This document shows positions 23,056 through 33,808 of a stretch of DNA of 64,000 nucleotides, in pieces (within the stretch, counting starts at the first letter, position 1; each line of letters opens with the position of its first letter). This DNA is from Lotus japonicus (taxonomy: Eukaryota > Streptophyta > Magnoliopsida > Fabales > Fabaceae), in the NCBI RefSeq assembly GCF_012489685.1, contig NC_080043.1, forward strand, positions 64,101,920 to 64,165,919, in the 5' to 3' direction. Below the pieces are notes generated by a model. It saw nothing but the letters and a program-made list of their open reading frames with translations. It did not search any database and had not been told where the DNA came from. The position numbers and the translations under genes were made by a program.

Positions 23056-23798
23056 CAAGTCCACAAGACACCTAGCTCGAAGCATGAGAGCTAAGTGTGT
23101 CTTTAAGCAAAAACACTAAGGCGAGCGCCGCAAGAAAATAATCAACGTTAGAATCTAAAGTTTTTAATAGAATGAAGAGCAGCAGCCAACATGGCTTTGA
23201 GAATAAGGCATTTAAAATTTACATTTCAAACTTTTGCTGCGCCCCCCTTCTTCGGGCGGTCCGAGTCCACAGGCAGGCTTGTGGCGACGGTATCTGACTT
23301 GCTCGCCTCGCCATAGTTATGCACGTGCTCTGAGTCATGATACTTTAACACGTGTTTGGCCTTCACCACGCGTCATGCCTTGCAGTAATCGCTAAGATCT
23401 GCGAATCCACTAAATCCCAACTACTATCTCCGAAACGTCCTTTCAAGTTGCGGTAAAGTCTGACAATTTAAATTCAAAAACGGTAGGCATCAACTGTTGT
23501 AACCTTTCTTTAATGCGTTGTCCTCGCTTCCTGAGATCCACGTCACACCCCCTTGAACAATCACCCTATCTTTGCCATGATGGAGCACGGTCTCCCAACG
23601 GTCATCACCCCCATCCTTTAAATTCTCCTTCTCCTCTTCATTCGACGTTTTTCATCAATTGACTCCGTACTCTCTTCCGACTCTCATTCCCGTTTCCTCT
23701 GTTGACCTTGCGACCTCAACATCCCGGATCTTCCCGCTCTACTTCCTTCTGCTTTCCATGGTTAGTTTCCCTATTTCCTTTCTCCTTCTACTTTTACA
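23056..23798. other. Non-coding part of Tat element 1 next to its 3' LTR
   Basis: Separates the antisense ORF from the 3' LTR. It is rich in CGAGCG/TCGCCA-type words and has a counterpart in element 2 (about 37500-37850, opposite orientation). No clear polypurine tract is seen directly before the LTR. Confidence 0.5.
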
Positions 23799-25938
23799 AT
23801 GTCTTCAGCAGGGCCTCTTTCCTCCTTTGAGGAGATCAAATCTCATCGCTTGGCGACCTTTGCCACTCTCCCTTCTCCTATCTCGGAACCTCCTGACCTG
23901 GAGGTTCTTGATCAACCCTCAAAACTGTCAACCAGCGGATCCGTTTCCGATCTCGCTCGTAGGGCTGGTGGGCTTTGTTATTCTTCGTCACTAGAGAACC
24001 TTCTTTGCACTACCGGATGCCAGGAGTTGGACCGCCCTTGGCAACATCGTGAACTTAACAACCCCAAGTATTCTCACATCTTCTTTGTGTATGAATTTCT
24101 GTTTCTCGATTTGGGCATTAAACTCTCCTTTTCGCATTTTCTCACCCAAATGCTATTTGACATCAACGTTTCTCCGTGCCAACTTCATCCTTGTTCCTGG
24201 ACCTATTTGCGGTGCTTTGAGTTCCTTTGTCATAGTTTTGATGGGTCGCCTTCCCCCGCCCTTTTTTCCTTCTTCTTTGGAATAGATTCTCAATCTCGGG
24301 GGACCCACGACTGGGTCACTCTGGTTCCCCGGCTAGGCCGAGAGCGGTTTATTCCTCATCAGGTCAGTTCTGAATCTTATTTGGCTCGCCGATACTTTCG
24401 GGTTGTTGTCCACCCTGCTTATCCCTCGTTGTTTATAGAGAGAAAAGGAAAAGCTCTCTTTCCGTTTTACTGGACACTGCGCCCCAAACCCTTATTTGAT
24501 TCCCCCAAAATGTCTTCTTCTTCAAGAGAAAGTTTCTCTCTTAGGATCTTATCCAAACTTCCCCTTTTTAGTTGCGCCGAACTGCTTGGCGTTTCTCCTG
24601 GATCTAAGTTGTTTCCTCGAATAGGTTTCCATCTTTTTCCCTCCATTGCCCTCTTCTCTCGTTTCTTTTGAGTTTTTTATTTCTAATGACTGTTCTTTGT
24701 CTTTTTGTCAGGTAAGATGAAATTCTCTACTGCTGAACTGTTGGAGGCCTTTCTTTATGGGAACGTCAAAGCTCCTACACCAGTTCGCACCGGAGAGAAA
24801 AGGCAAGACTCACCGGCAGACGATGGCTCCTCAAAAAGAAGAAACTAAGTGAGCCAGACTCTCAAGCTTCTCAGCAGGATACCGCGGGCGGAGGGAAGGT
24901 TACACCCGCCCTCTCTGCTTCAGCCGGTGCACGCGACTCCTCCCTTCTTGACCAAGGCGACGAAGCGAACACTTCCTCGGTCGAGGACTTACCTCGCCCA
25001 CTGGCTCAGGCGGAGGCCCAACCGTCGCCATCCTCTGTTTTCCCCTCTTCTCCCGCCCGTGTGACTCCTAATTCATCTAACACCACTTCCTCAAAGGTTG
25101 GAGACGGAGAAGGGGGGCCTTCCTCAAGCTGTCCAAAAGAGCCTTCCCGCGATTCCACTTCCGACCCCTTTTCCTTCTTCCTCTCCCACCCCTATGTTGA
25201 GAAGCTGAGGGAGGTTCCCAGCCAGAACCCGCAGGACGTCGCCCAGGAGACTGTGTCAAACCTTCTCTGCGCCGGCTGTTTGTTCGCCTAGGTGGCCTAG
25301 CAGGCACGACCCCTCACCGGGATCGCGGGGCTTCGTCAGGAGGTGGAGAAACTTCGTGCTGCCAATCTCCAGGCCAATGAGACCTGTTCCAAGTTGTCCA
25401 ACCAGCTGGCTTGTGAGGTGGACAAAAACAAGAAGATACAGAAAGCCCTCACAGAGGTGAAATTTGCCCAAGCTGCAGCGGATGAAAAAAAAAATGACTT
25501 GAGGACCAGGTTGAAGGGCTCCGCAAAGACCTCAGCTCCAAGGAAGCCATTGTTGCTTCCCAGGAGAAGGACCTTTCCTTTAAGGGCGAGGAAGTTGCTG
25601 ATTTGCGCAGAAGATTGGCAGACATGAGCAAGACGGTCGCCGACGCCCAGTTGGAACTGGAGTCCAAGTGCAAGCTCTTGGTGGAGAAGGATGCTCAGGC
25701 CCTCGCCTTGGAGGAGAAAATAAGGAAGGAAGCTGCCCACGCAGTCACCAATGAACGTATCCGCGACTTCCTGATCGCCAAAGCTCAAGTCAAGCACCTC
25801 CATCCTAACATCAACCTTGACCCTATGGGAGTTTTCAAGAAGATTACCCCCGCCGGGCTGGAGGGCCTTGATGATCCGCCAGAGGTCGCCTGTGTTGACC
25901 TTGGAGATGCTGTGGAACAAAGGGAAAAAGACAAATAG
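23799..25938 (+). pseudogene. Antisense ORF of Tat element 1: Transposase_28-like domain plus coiled coil
   Basis: This runs opposite to pol. The first part (23799 to about 24620) resembles the plant Transposase_28 ('putative gypsy type transposon') domain: FFVYEFLFLDLGIKLSFS, then INVSPCQLHPCSW and an aromatic-rich region ending in KPLF. A second block follows (about 24717-25250; KFSTAELLEAFLYG, a Ser/Pro-rich linker, FLSHPYVEKLREVPSQNPQ). The third block is a long coiled coil (to 25938; LRQEVEKLRAAN, heptad-rich, then GVFKKITPAGLEG) ending TAG. A gap between blocks one and two, ending TTTTTGTCAG, may be an intron. Stops at 25289-25291 and 25298-25300, and frame changes near 24846 and 25490, break it. 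Function is unknown. Element 2 keeps the last two blocks only. Confidence 0.65.
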
Positions 25939-26712
25939 ATATGAAACTTCCTTAATTTGGATTATTGTAATGTCAGTACTTCTTTGTTTGATTTTCCTTT
26001 TACTTCAAGTTAGTTAATTCGATTTTAATTCCCTTATATTTTTATGCATGCTTTAGCGCTTTCTAATTTTCTTCTCTCGGGCCCTTACGACTTCCTTATT
26101 TCTGAATTACGTCTGACGACATTGATGGTGTGCTGGGTTCAACTAGGACTTTTTGCTCAGTTTTTGAACCGAGGCTTTTGTTTTGCACACACGCATTTCC
26201 CGTAAGATCAGGTGTGACCCAACCAGCCTTATTAGGCGGGGTCTTACAATTGCTCAGGGCCCAATGGCCATATGGGTTTACTCGAGACTTTTAAGTCTAG
26301 TTGAAGAATGCTCGCCCATATTTCGGGGAGATTATTGGGATAAGAAGCTTATCCGCACACATCGCCGACGAGTGACGGCGAGTTGCGTCGGCTTTTCCGG
26401 AGCAATCCCCAGACATCAAGGTCGTGTTGGGATTGCCACATTCAGGAATTTTTCCCACCGAGCTCTCGCCGCAATTCAATGTGATTGAAATTGCTGGATA
26501 CAATTTTTGTATTTTCAATCAGACGTGATAGTCAACAAACTCCCGAGATGGAGAACAAGAACGTGTCTTTGTTTTTACCATTTAGGCACTTTGGCCAATA
26601 ACTCCTTGAAATGGAGTACAAAAGTATACTTCTTCATTTTTATTTTTAACTCTTCAGCCTACGTGAGGCGCGCTCCTTGCCCTTGCATCAAATCCAGCTT
26701 TCTATCGATTCA
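25939..26712. other. Conserved spacer between antisense ORF and integrase (element 1)
   Basis: A non-coding interval between two converging coding regions. Several segments are near-identical to element 2 at 35739-36474, including CTCCCGAGATGGAGAACAAG, GAGCTCTCGCCGCAATTCAA and TGCTCAGGGCCCAATGG. Retention in both elements suggests a shared cis-acting role or simply common origin. Confidence 0.6.
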
Positions 26713-27726
26713 TTAGCTGTAGTAGTACTTTAAGCTTGTTGCGTTCCAGGATCGTGGCAATCGTTTCCCGTCCAAGCTTTCCAAGTGATAAGCTCCCTTT
26801 CCCAAAACTCTCAAGATTCTGTAATGTCCTTCCCAGATTGGGCTTAGCTTGTTTCCGGTGATCCCTGTCCGCTTCTTATGCACCAGGGCCCCCTTCTGCA
26901 TTTCCCTCGGCCGTACTTTCGAGTCATATTTGGCCGCACCTCACTGCTTCATTGCATCCGCCCCGAGGCGGGCCTCATCATGCGTTTCTGATAGCAAATC
27001 TAGCTCTACCGCCATGTTTACCACGAACTGTTGTCTATTTCCACGGGAAGCATGGTGTCCGCCCCCATAAGTCATCCTGAATGGAGTTTCCCCCATAGTT
27101 GAGTGCTGCGTAGTGTTGTACGACAAGATTACAATCGGGAGCTCATCCAACCAGGCCCCCTTTGCCTTTGAGAGCCGGCGCTTCAAACCTCACAAAATGA
27201 CTTTGTTCGTCAACTCCGCTTGCCCGTTAGTTTGTGGATGTTCCACCGAAGAGAACCTCCTCTGAATACCCATCTCCTCACATAACTCTCTGGTTTGATT
27301 ACTCGCAAACCGCGTTCCATTGTCTGAAACGATCGCCCTCGGCACCCCGAACCGGCACACGATCCTTTTCCAGTAAAAACTTATGATTTTGGCTGCTTTA
27401 ATGCTCGCAAGGGGCTCAGCCTCCACGCACTTGGTAAAGTAATCCACCGCCACGAGGATGAACTTCATTTGTGACCTGGCGGTAGGGAAAGGTCCGACAA
27501 GGTCAACTCCCCACATGGCAAAGGGCCAAGGGGAGCTGATTGTGGCCAATTGCTCTGGCGGGGCTCTGGCCAAGTCCGCAAATACTTGACACTTTTCACA
27601 TTTCTTTACGAATACCGCACAGTCTTTCCTTATTGTGGGCCAGTAAAAACCCGCTCTGAGGACTTTGCTCGCGAGTGACCTTCCTCTGATGTGGCTAGCG
27701 TAGACTCCTTCGTGAACTTCTGTCAT
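26713..27726 (-). pseudogene. Tat element 1 integrase
   Basis: The zinc-binding N-terminus (HEGVYASH ... CEKCQ), the catalytic core with VDLVGPFP, SDNGTRF and GQAE supplying the D,D,E residues, and a C-terminal domain (KRTGITGNKLSPIWEGHYRI ... WNATSLKYYYS, stop at 26713) are all present in order. The frame is interrupted by TGA at 27190-27192 and at 26941-26943. Element 2 has CGA (Arg) at the position of the second, so C-to-T decay explains it. The first is a likely Arg codon by the same logic. No chromodomain follows, as expected for Tat. Confidence 0.85.
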
Positions 27727-28431
27727 AACAGCCTCGTATTTCGCCGGCGGGAGACACCTTAAGAGAGGTTAACTAAATCCCCGTCGGAAGAGGATCCCAT
27801 CGAGTAATGTGTAGTGCCCCGCTTTTTTCCTTTGTGCCTTTGAGTATTTCACTACATCACTTGGTTCCCCCGCCAGGATGTCAACGATGGGATCCATCCA
27901 AGTCTCCTGGTGACCAACCGACGCCACCAACTCTCCCTCTATGCTGGGGTTGGCGAGCGTCTCCTGAATCACGCTTCGATTGTTTCCAGGTTTTCGAGTG
28001 CTCGCTAATTTTGCGAGGGCGTCCGCCCTTTGATTTTGCGCTCATGGAACAAACTCAACTACAACCTCCTGCAAACGACCCATGAGCAGTCGTACGCGCT
28101 CCAGATACTTAATCAAGGCCGGCTCCTTTACCAGAAACTCCCCGTTGACTTGGTTTGCCACTAACAATGAGTCTGGTCTGACTAGCAAACTGTTGATTTG
28201 CACTTCGATCGCCAGCTTTAGCCCTGCAATCAGAGCCTCATATTCCGCCTGGTTATTACTAGCCTTGAACTGGAATCTGAGGGATTGCTCTAACACTAGC
28301 TCCCCTGGTCCTTGCAGTGTGAACCCAGCCCCACTTCCGCTGTCATTCGACGACCCATCGACAAACAAAATCCATTGCGTGCTCACCCTTTCGCCTTCTT
28401 CTGACGTTAATTCAACCACAAAATCAGCCAA
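27727..28431 (-). pseudogene. Tat element 1 second (archaeal-type) RNase H and linker
   Basis: Starting near 28431 the frame reads MADFVVELTSEEG, then WILFVDGSSNDSGSGAG (first catalytic Asp), ASNNQAEYEALIAGL (Glu) and VRPDSLL (Asp). These are the hallmarks of the additional aRNase H found in Tat-clade elements. It stops at TGA 28042-28044 in VP*AQNQRADALAKLAS, where an Arg codon is expected, and again at TAA 27769-27771 just before the integrase zinc domain. The domain itself is intact across its catalytic residues. Confidence 0.85.
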
Positions 28432-28452
28432 AGTCTGTGCACCGACCTTCCC

Positions 28453-29592
28453 TCATTTATCATACTGTAAACCATACTCTAACAATTCCACCGACCACAC
28501 GACAAGTCTTCCTGACAGATCTGGCTTCTGCAACACCTGTCTCAAAGGAAGATCAGTTCTTATTTTTACCTGGAAGCTTTGGAAATACGGTCTTAGGCGC
28601 CTGGCGGTGACGAGGACGGCGAGTGCCGCTTTCTCTATCTTCTGATACCTGATTTCTGCGCCTTGGAGTGTATGACTTACAAAGTAGACGATTTTCTGCT
28701 CTCCGTCTACCTCTTGGAGGATCACCGAGCTGATGGCGTGATCGCTGACGGAGAAGTATAAGTGCAAAGGAAGGCCTTGGACTAGCTTTGACAGAACAGG
28801 TGGTGCTGACAACATCTCCTTAAGGCGGGCGAAGGCTTCTTCGCACTCCGAGCTCCACTCAAACGCTGCATTCTTATTAAGACATTTGAAGAACGGGGCT
28901 GACTTATCGCTCGAGTGAGGGAGAAAACGGGATAGGGCCGCAATCCGCCCCGTCAATCGCTGCACTTCCTTTACGCTGCTGGGGTTTTTCATCTCCTGGA
29001 TCGCCTTACACTTATCTGGATTGATCTCAATTCCCGTTGACGTAATCATGAAACTTAAGAACTTTCCCCCCTGTATACCGAAAGAACACTTCTCCGAATT
29101 AAGTCTCATGTTGTACTTTCAGATTCTACCAAAAGCCTTTGTCAAATCCTCATGATGGTTCACCCGCAAAACTGATTTGACGATCATATCGTCAACATAC
29201 ACCTCCATGTTTCTTCCCACTTGGCCTTCGAACACTCTATCCATCAATCGCTGGTACGTCGCCCCCGCATTCTTCAATCCAAAAGGCATGGTTTGATAAC
29301 AGTAATTTACTCTGGCGGTCATGAAGGCTGTTTTGTCTTCGTCAGCAGGATGCATTTTAATCTGGTGATATCCTGAATAAGCGTCCATCAAGCTCAGGAG
29401 TTCATTCCCCGAAGCTCCGTCTACCAGCTTGTCTATGCTTGACAGTGGGTAAGAATCTTTTAGGCATGCCTTGTTTAGGTCTGTATAGTCCACGCACATT
29501 CGCCACTTCCCGTTCGCTTTTTTGACCATTACTATATTTGCCAGCCAGGTAGGATACTTGATTTCTCGAATAAAGTCTGCAGCTAGTAATTG
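28453..29592 (-). pseudogene. Tat element 1 reverse transcriptase and RNase H
   Basis: On the minus strand the RT reads KYPTWLANIVMVKKANGKWR, CVDYTDLNKAC, YSGYHQIKMHP, FGLKNAGATYQRLMD and the catalytic MEVYVDDMIVKS. After TGA (29119-29121, Arg expected in the I*KYNMRLN context) it continues SEKCSFGI, PSSVKEVQRLTGRIAALSRF and the LTR-type RNase H region up to YDK and TGA 28453-28455. A 1-bp loss near 29590 separates the RT from the upstream frame (VNNY* instead of VNKLLAADFI; element 2 keeps the full codon). Without these four changes the domain would be complete. Confidence 0.9.
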
Positions 29593-30735
29593 TTCACCTC
29601 TTGTTGGATTGCTTTTTCCTTTTCATCACCCATTCTCCGGCGAGTCTGGGTTACTGACATTATTCCTGGGTTTAATGCCAACCTGTGGCAAATGAAGTTC
29701 GGGTCTATTTCGGGCATGTCTTTATGACTCCAGGCGAAGAGATCTAGGTTGTCACCTAATAATCTTGATAACCTCTGCTCCTGGTCCTCACTCAGCCTGG
29801 TCCATATTTTGAGCACCTTCTCGCCAAATTTCAACTCCTTTGTTTCCTCTATTGGCGTGGGCCTATTAACGCGGCCCTCGCCCCTTGGGTCCAAATTTTC
29901 TTCTGGCACTCCCACCTCGTTGCATCGATTCCCTATCGAAGCATTCTTCTTCCAGTACCGATCCACAACATTACAGTAGCATTCCCTCGCGATCTGTTGG
30001 TCCACAACAACTCGTCCAATACGCGCGCTCGATAACGAATATTTTACCGCTAGGTGGGCTGTTGAGATTACGGCACATAGACGATTTAAGGTGTTTCTTC
30101 CAATTATCATGTTGTAGGATCCCTCCGCCTCCAGGATTAAGTATTTCACCTTCAGCGTCCTCGCGTTCTCTCGCTCGCCAAATGTGGTGTCAAGGTCGAG
30201 CACGCCTTCTTACCCACACTTGCTCGCCCGCAAAACCCACCAAAGTCCCGGCGTATGGAATGAGGTCTCCTTCGCTCAAACCAAGCCGATCAAATGCTCC
30301 ACCGTAAATGATGTCCGCTGAACTCCCTTGGTCAAGGAGAACCCGTTGCACATTGAGTTTATTAACACGAAGGGAGATCACGATCGGGTCATCTAAATTT
30401 GGCTTTATTCCAAAGAAATCACCAGATGTAAACGTGATGTTCGGGTGCGAGAAACCGAAAGGAACCTCTGTGACTGCGTTCACCGCCCTAGCGAAGCGCT
30501 TCCGTGCCACGCTAGTGACTCCTCCTCCACCGAACCCTCCGACGATCGTGCCTACTTCCTTAGGCGCTAAAGACATATTGTCCCATGCTTTGGCAATTTT
30601 TCCTGTTGTTATCAACTTCCCCACCGCGCGTTGTAAAGCGTGGCATTCTTCGGTAGTGTGGCTGGAGGCTCGGTGATAAGCACACCATTCCGCCCTCAAT
30701 CTCCCCTTTAAGGAAGGAAACTTTGGCTGTCGCAA
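29583..30735 (-). pseudogene. Tat element 1 gag C-terminus, protease and linker
   Basis: Starts around a short gag tail (AEWCAYHRASSHTTEECHAL). The aspartic protease follows: DPIVISLRVNKLNVQRV, then the active site LLDQGSSADIIY and AGTLVGFAGEQVWV. A 1-bp insertion near 30208 shifts into the next frame (LDLDTTFGERENARTLKV, MIIGRNTLNRL). That frame runs through a charged linker to LFAWSHKDMPEIDP and TRRRMGDEKEKAIQQEV, just before the RT. The gag core domain expected upstream is missing. Confidence 0.85.
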
Positions 30736-31150
30736 AGATGCTCGGTAACTCCTTTCATATGAATCTCCAGGCGTTGGTGTTGCATCTGGTGCTCGTTTCT
30801 CTATATCTTGTCGCTCGAAATGGTTAACGACATCGAAAATCAGCCCTTGCCAACGGCTACCAACATTCGGTGCCTGAGGCGGAGGTTGCGCGCCGCTTGA
30901 GACGCTTGACTAGAAAACTGAAGACCTCACCTTTTTCTTGTGCTTTCTCATGTTCGCGTGGTGCCGCAGCGGAATTCTTGTATTCTTCACACTTCCTTTT
31001 TGTGATCGTCCATGTTCCTCCATCGAGCTTCGCCAATGTATTGAAGAAACGCAATCGGAAAACCTAGAAAATTGGAGAAAAATCGCACAGAAAATCAAGT
31101 TTCACGTAACTGAATCGCGATCCACGTAGTCCGGGAATCGAAATCTACCG
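30736..31150 (-). pseudogene. Truncated gag 5' part of Tat element 1
   Basis: Only about 400 bp separate the PBS from the gag tail. On the minus strand a frame reads NVGSRWQGLIFDVVNHFERQ and later GDSYERSYRASLRQPKF, directly followed by the CAYH gag tail. Element 2 has the parallel order (GGWQKLIGEVVGRLEQQD ... YRKSYRGSVRK, CAYH). The usual retrotransposon gag core of a few hundred residues does not fit here. Confidence 0.65.
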
Positions 31151-31169
31151 GTCCCCACAGACGGCGCCA
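31151..31169 (-). promoter_or_regulatory. Primer binding site of Tat element 1
   Basis: The minus strand reads TGGCGCCGTCTGTGGGGAC starting 2 bases inside the 5' LTR. This type of PBS is typical of Tat/Athila lineages. Element 2 carries the same site at 33683. Confidence 0.85.
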
Positions 31170-31171
31170 AT

Positions 31172-31489
31172 TGTTCTATCCTGAGAACATTGAAGGGGGT
31201 AGAGTACCCAAAGTGTAAGGGAAATGGTATGAATGTTCTAGAGAGAGAAGCTCTAACCGCTAGAGAGAGAGAATAACTGAATTTCAATCTGAATATTTCT
31301 CAAATGAGCTAAGAGTCCCTTACAATTGGTGTTCCCCTCCCATTTATAGGGGCTGAGTTGGGCTTTCGCGCCTTCAATCTATCTAAATGGGTCGGTTGGG
31401 CCTCAGGGGGAGAGGCCCAAGTCCTTGGCGCGCTCTCTGTATGAGGTTAGCGCTCCTGGGCGAGGGACCCTGGGATCTCGCCCAGTCCA
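31172..31489 (-). repeat. 5' LTR of Tat element 1
   Basis: 318 bp. On the minus strand it starts TGGACTGGGCGAG and ends GATAGAACA, directly before the PBS. The target-site copy ATAAA follows at 31490-31494. Confidence 0.9.
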
Positions 31490-31494
31490 ATAAA

Positions 31495-31765
31495 TTTAAT
31501 AGAATTTCTCAATTTCTATCATCTTCCCCCAAATTTATGAAGAAAAATATAATTTTTTTAAAATATATAAGTCGTGTCCAAGTATCCTAATTTTTGGATT
31601 ATAACCGTGTCGTCGTTCCTGCTCATGTCCGTGTCCAAGTTCGTGCTTCATCGATGATGATAAGCCTGAAATTTTTTGCATTAAGAATTAAAATTTGGCA
31701 ATTTTTTTTACAAAAATAAAATGATAATATGTCTCAATATTGACGAGGTCTTACACATTATGAGA
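31495..31765. other. Old target sequence right of Tat element 1
   Basis: Starts TTTAATAGAATTTCTCAATTTCTATC, which is found again at 53790-53817. Otherwise AT-rich without a supported gene. Confidence 0.4.
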
Positions 31766-31985
31766 ATAAATATTTTTAACAGGTTGTTCGAGAGGTATGG
31801 TGAACTGAGAAGTGTTTTCGTATCGAGAACTAGAAGAATGGGAAGACCATCCAAGTTCAGTTTTGTTCACTTCTGTATAAAGAAGGAAGGGTTGGAGGCA
31901 ATGAGGGCATTAGATCGAAAGAGATGGTATAGGTCATTTCTTTTGATCAATCCAGCAAGATACCCGAGGGGATCTAGAATCCGTG
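31766..31985 (+). pseudogene. RRM-type RNA-binding domain fragment
   Basis: The open frame contains IFNRLFERYGELRSVFVSRT, then GRPSKFSFVHF (RNP1-like: K/R-G-F-x-F-V-x-F), EGLEAMRALDRKRWYRSFLL and INPARY. That is the beta-alpha-beta-beta-alpha-beta order of an RNA recognition motif, with RNP2 (near IxxxN at the start) poorly kept. RRMs with this wording are common in plant L1-type LINE ORF1 proteins and in plant splicing-factor relatives, and I cannot tell which this is. No start or downstream exon is evident, so it is a fragment between the two Tat elements. Confidence 0.5.
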
Positions 31986-33359
31986 ACAAAGGCTTAAGGC
32001 TCCCAGATTAAAGTGCAAGAGACCAGGAGACGAAGAGGGAAGCAGGCATGGAAGAGTTAAGATCAACAAGTCCAGCCTAGGACTAATGTCAAGAGGCACC
32101 CTAAGGTCAAGAAGGTATGGAGACTCAAGAAGATACGAGGCAGCCAGAATCATGAATCGCAATCAGAAACAGAAAAGGAAGCAATTTTAATGAGAAGCGC
32201 GCATTATGACGTTGACACCTCAGCCTTATTTCCACTGTTAAAATATGCCAGATCAGAATTTAGTCCTACGTGTCAATAATGTGCTTCTTCTAAGCAAGTA
32301 AGCATCTTTCAATCGGTATTCTTCCTGATGCACATGATCATTTGTACTCGCCCATTCCACTCTATTTCTTTCGGTTACTCTTCGTTCCCTCACAAGTATG
32401 AAAACACGACCTTTCATCTTTTTCTTTCGCACATTTTTTTTTTCATTCTGACACATGCTTGATGATGCACATGCCAGTGACAGAGGAAGAGAGATTGATG
32501 GAGGCACGCCGAGAACAGAGGTGGGGAGCTTGAGAAAGATGGGTCTTCCATGGAAGACATGCCACCAATGGAGGAGCACTCGCTCTAATCTCGATCATCT
32601 CTTCCTTTATAACTAAAACCCCTCATGTATGGTTAAAATTCCCTCTAATTCTTACACCATCTCTTTATCCTCTCCACGATTTCACATTTATTACTTCCTA
32701 AGGTTCATGGTATTTTCAATTTCACCATATTTTTATTACTTCCTTTCTCAAATTAGGGTTCCGCAACCACATTCCAGGCAGCGGCATCCTTGAGACGTGA
32801 GAGCAAGACATGTACCTCCCCATTGCCAAAACCAGCCGCATCATGAAGAAGGCTCACCCTATTAGGTTTAAGTCTCCTTCCTCACTGTTAGGTTTCCTTC
32901 TTAGTGAAATTTTATTTTGAGTCTCCCTTATAAGTAGATAGATTTTCATTTTGATCCTTTTGATTCTTCTCTTCATAGTAAACTGATGGGGGGATGAGGA
33001 GCAATAGGTCGAATTACTATATAAAGAAGAGTTGTAAATTGAAATCAGGGTCAAAGTCAAGCTGCTTGATGAACTTGAGATGTAGGGGGCTAACAGAGAT
33101 TCTCCAGTGCAAACAGAGGAAAATAAGACTTTTTTATTGAAGCAGCAAATTCAGGGAAGGTTCTAATTAAGATAAGAACATTCTATACATGGTGACTACT
33201 CACTAAATTTCAGCTTATACTATTTTTCTTGCTAGCATTTCTCTGCATATTGGAACCTTGAATCCAAAGAACTTTGTATCCATTTCATATATTCACGATC
33301 ACCACTAAGGTTATTGTGCTTTTATCCATTGGTCAATTATCTTCAAAATCTATTACATT
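31986..33359. other. Intergenic, no gene seen
   Basis: No coding exon, RNA or terminal repeat could be supported. The stretch between 32250 and 32640 has mixed composition but no domain signature on either strand. Confidence 0.4.
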
Positions 33360-33681
33360 TGGACTGGGCGAGCCCCTAGGGTCCCTCGCCCAGGATGCTC
33401 ACACTTAAGCACGAGATAGACCCAGGTCTTTTGGGTCTCGCACCCCAAGGCCCAATCGGCCCATTTAGACAGATTAAAGGCACGAAGGCTCAACCCCAAA
33501 TCTATAAATAGGGGACGATTACCAATTGTAAGAGACTCTTAGCTCATTTTGCAATAACAACATTGAAATTCAGTTATATTTTCTTTCTCTAAACAGTTAG
33601 GAGTCCATCTCTCTAAGATTTCCGATCACACTCCACATACTCTAGGCCCCATGCCTTGATTCTATGTTCTAGACCGGAACA
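33360..33681 (+). repeat. 5' LTR of Tat element 2
   Basis: 322 bp, starting TGGACTGGGCGAGC and ending GACCGGAACA. It shares the start, the AGACTCTTAGCTCATTT segment and the end region with the element 1 LTRs, but is clearly more diverged from them than they are from each other. Confidence 0.85.
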
Positions 33682-33682
33682 T

Positions 33683-33701
33683 TGGCGCCGTCTGTGGGGA
33701 T
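33683..33701 (+). promoter_or_regulatory. Primer binding site of Tat element 2
   Basis: TGGCGCCGTCTGTGGGGAT immediately after the 5' LTR, the same type as element 1. Confidence 0.85.
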
Positions 33702-33808
33702 CGGTATATTTCAATTCCCGGACAACGTGGATCACGATTTCAAGGAAGGTGCAAAATCTCTTGTGGAATTTTCTTGAGTTGATAGGAGCCACCATTGGAA
33801 TCGGTCTG

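Larger units (their letters stand above)
22738..31489 (-). mobile_element. Tat-lineage Ty3/gypsy LTR retrotransposon (element 1)
   Basis: An 8.75-kb element on the minus strand. The LTRs are 318 bp at both ends (31172-31489 is the 5' LTR, 22738-23055 the 3' LTR). They differ at roughly ten positions by eye, so the insertion is not brand new. The target duplication is GTAAA/ATAAA (22733-22737, 31490-31494) with one mismatch. Internal order on the minus strand is PBS, short gag remnant, protease, RT, RNase H, second RNase H, integrase, then a spacer and an opposite-strand ORF before the 3' LTR. An extra archaeal-type RNase H plus an antisense ORF downstream of pol is the known layout of the Tat clade. 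Coding is broken by many stops and frameshifts. Confidence 0.9.

Noticed and set aside
23799..24671. Intact host gene inside the Tat element
   Set aside because: It lies wholly between the integrase and 3' LTR, has a counterpart in element 2, and shows the element's decay. It is an element-encoded ORF.
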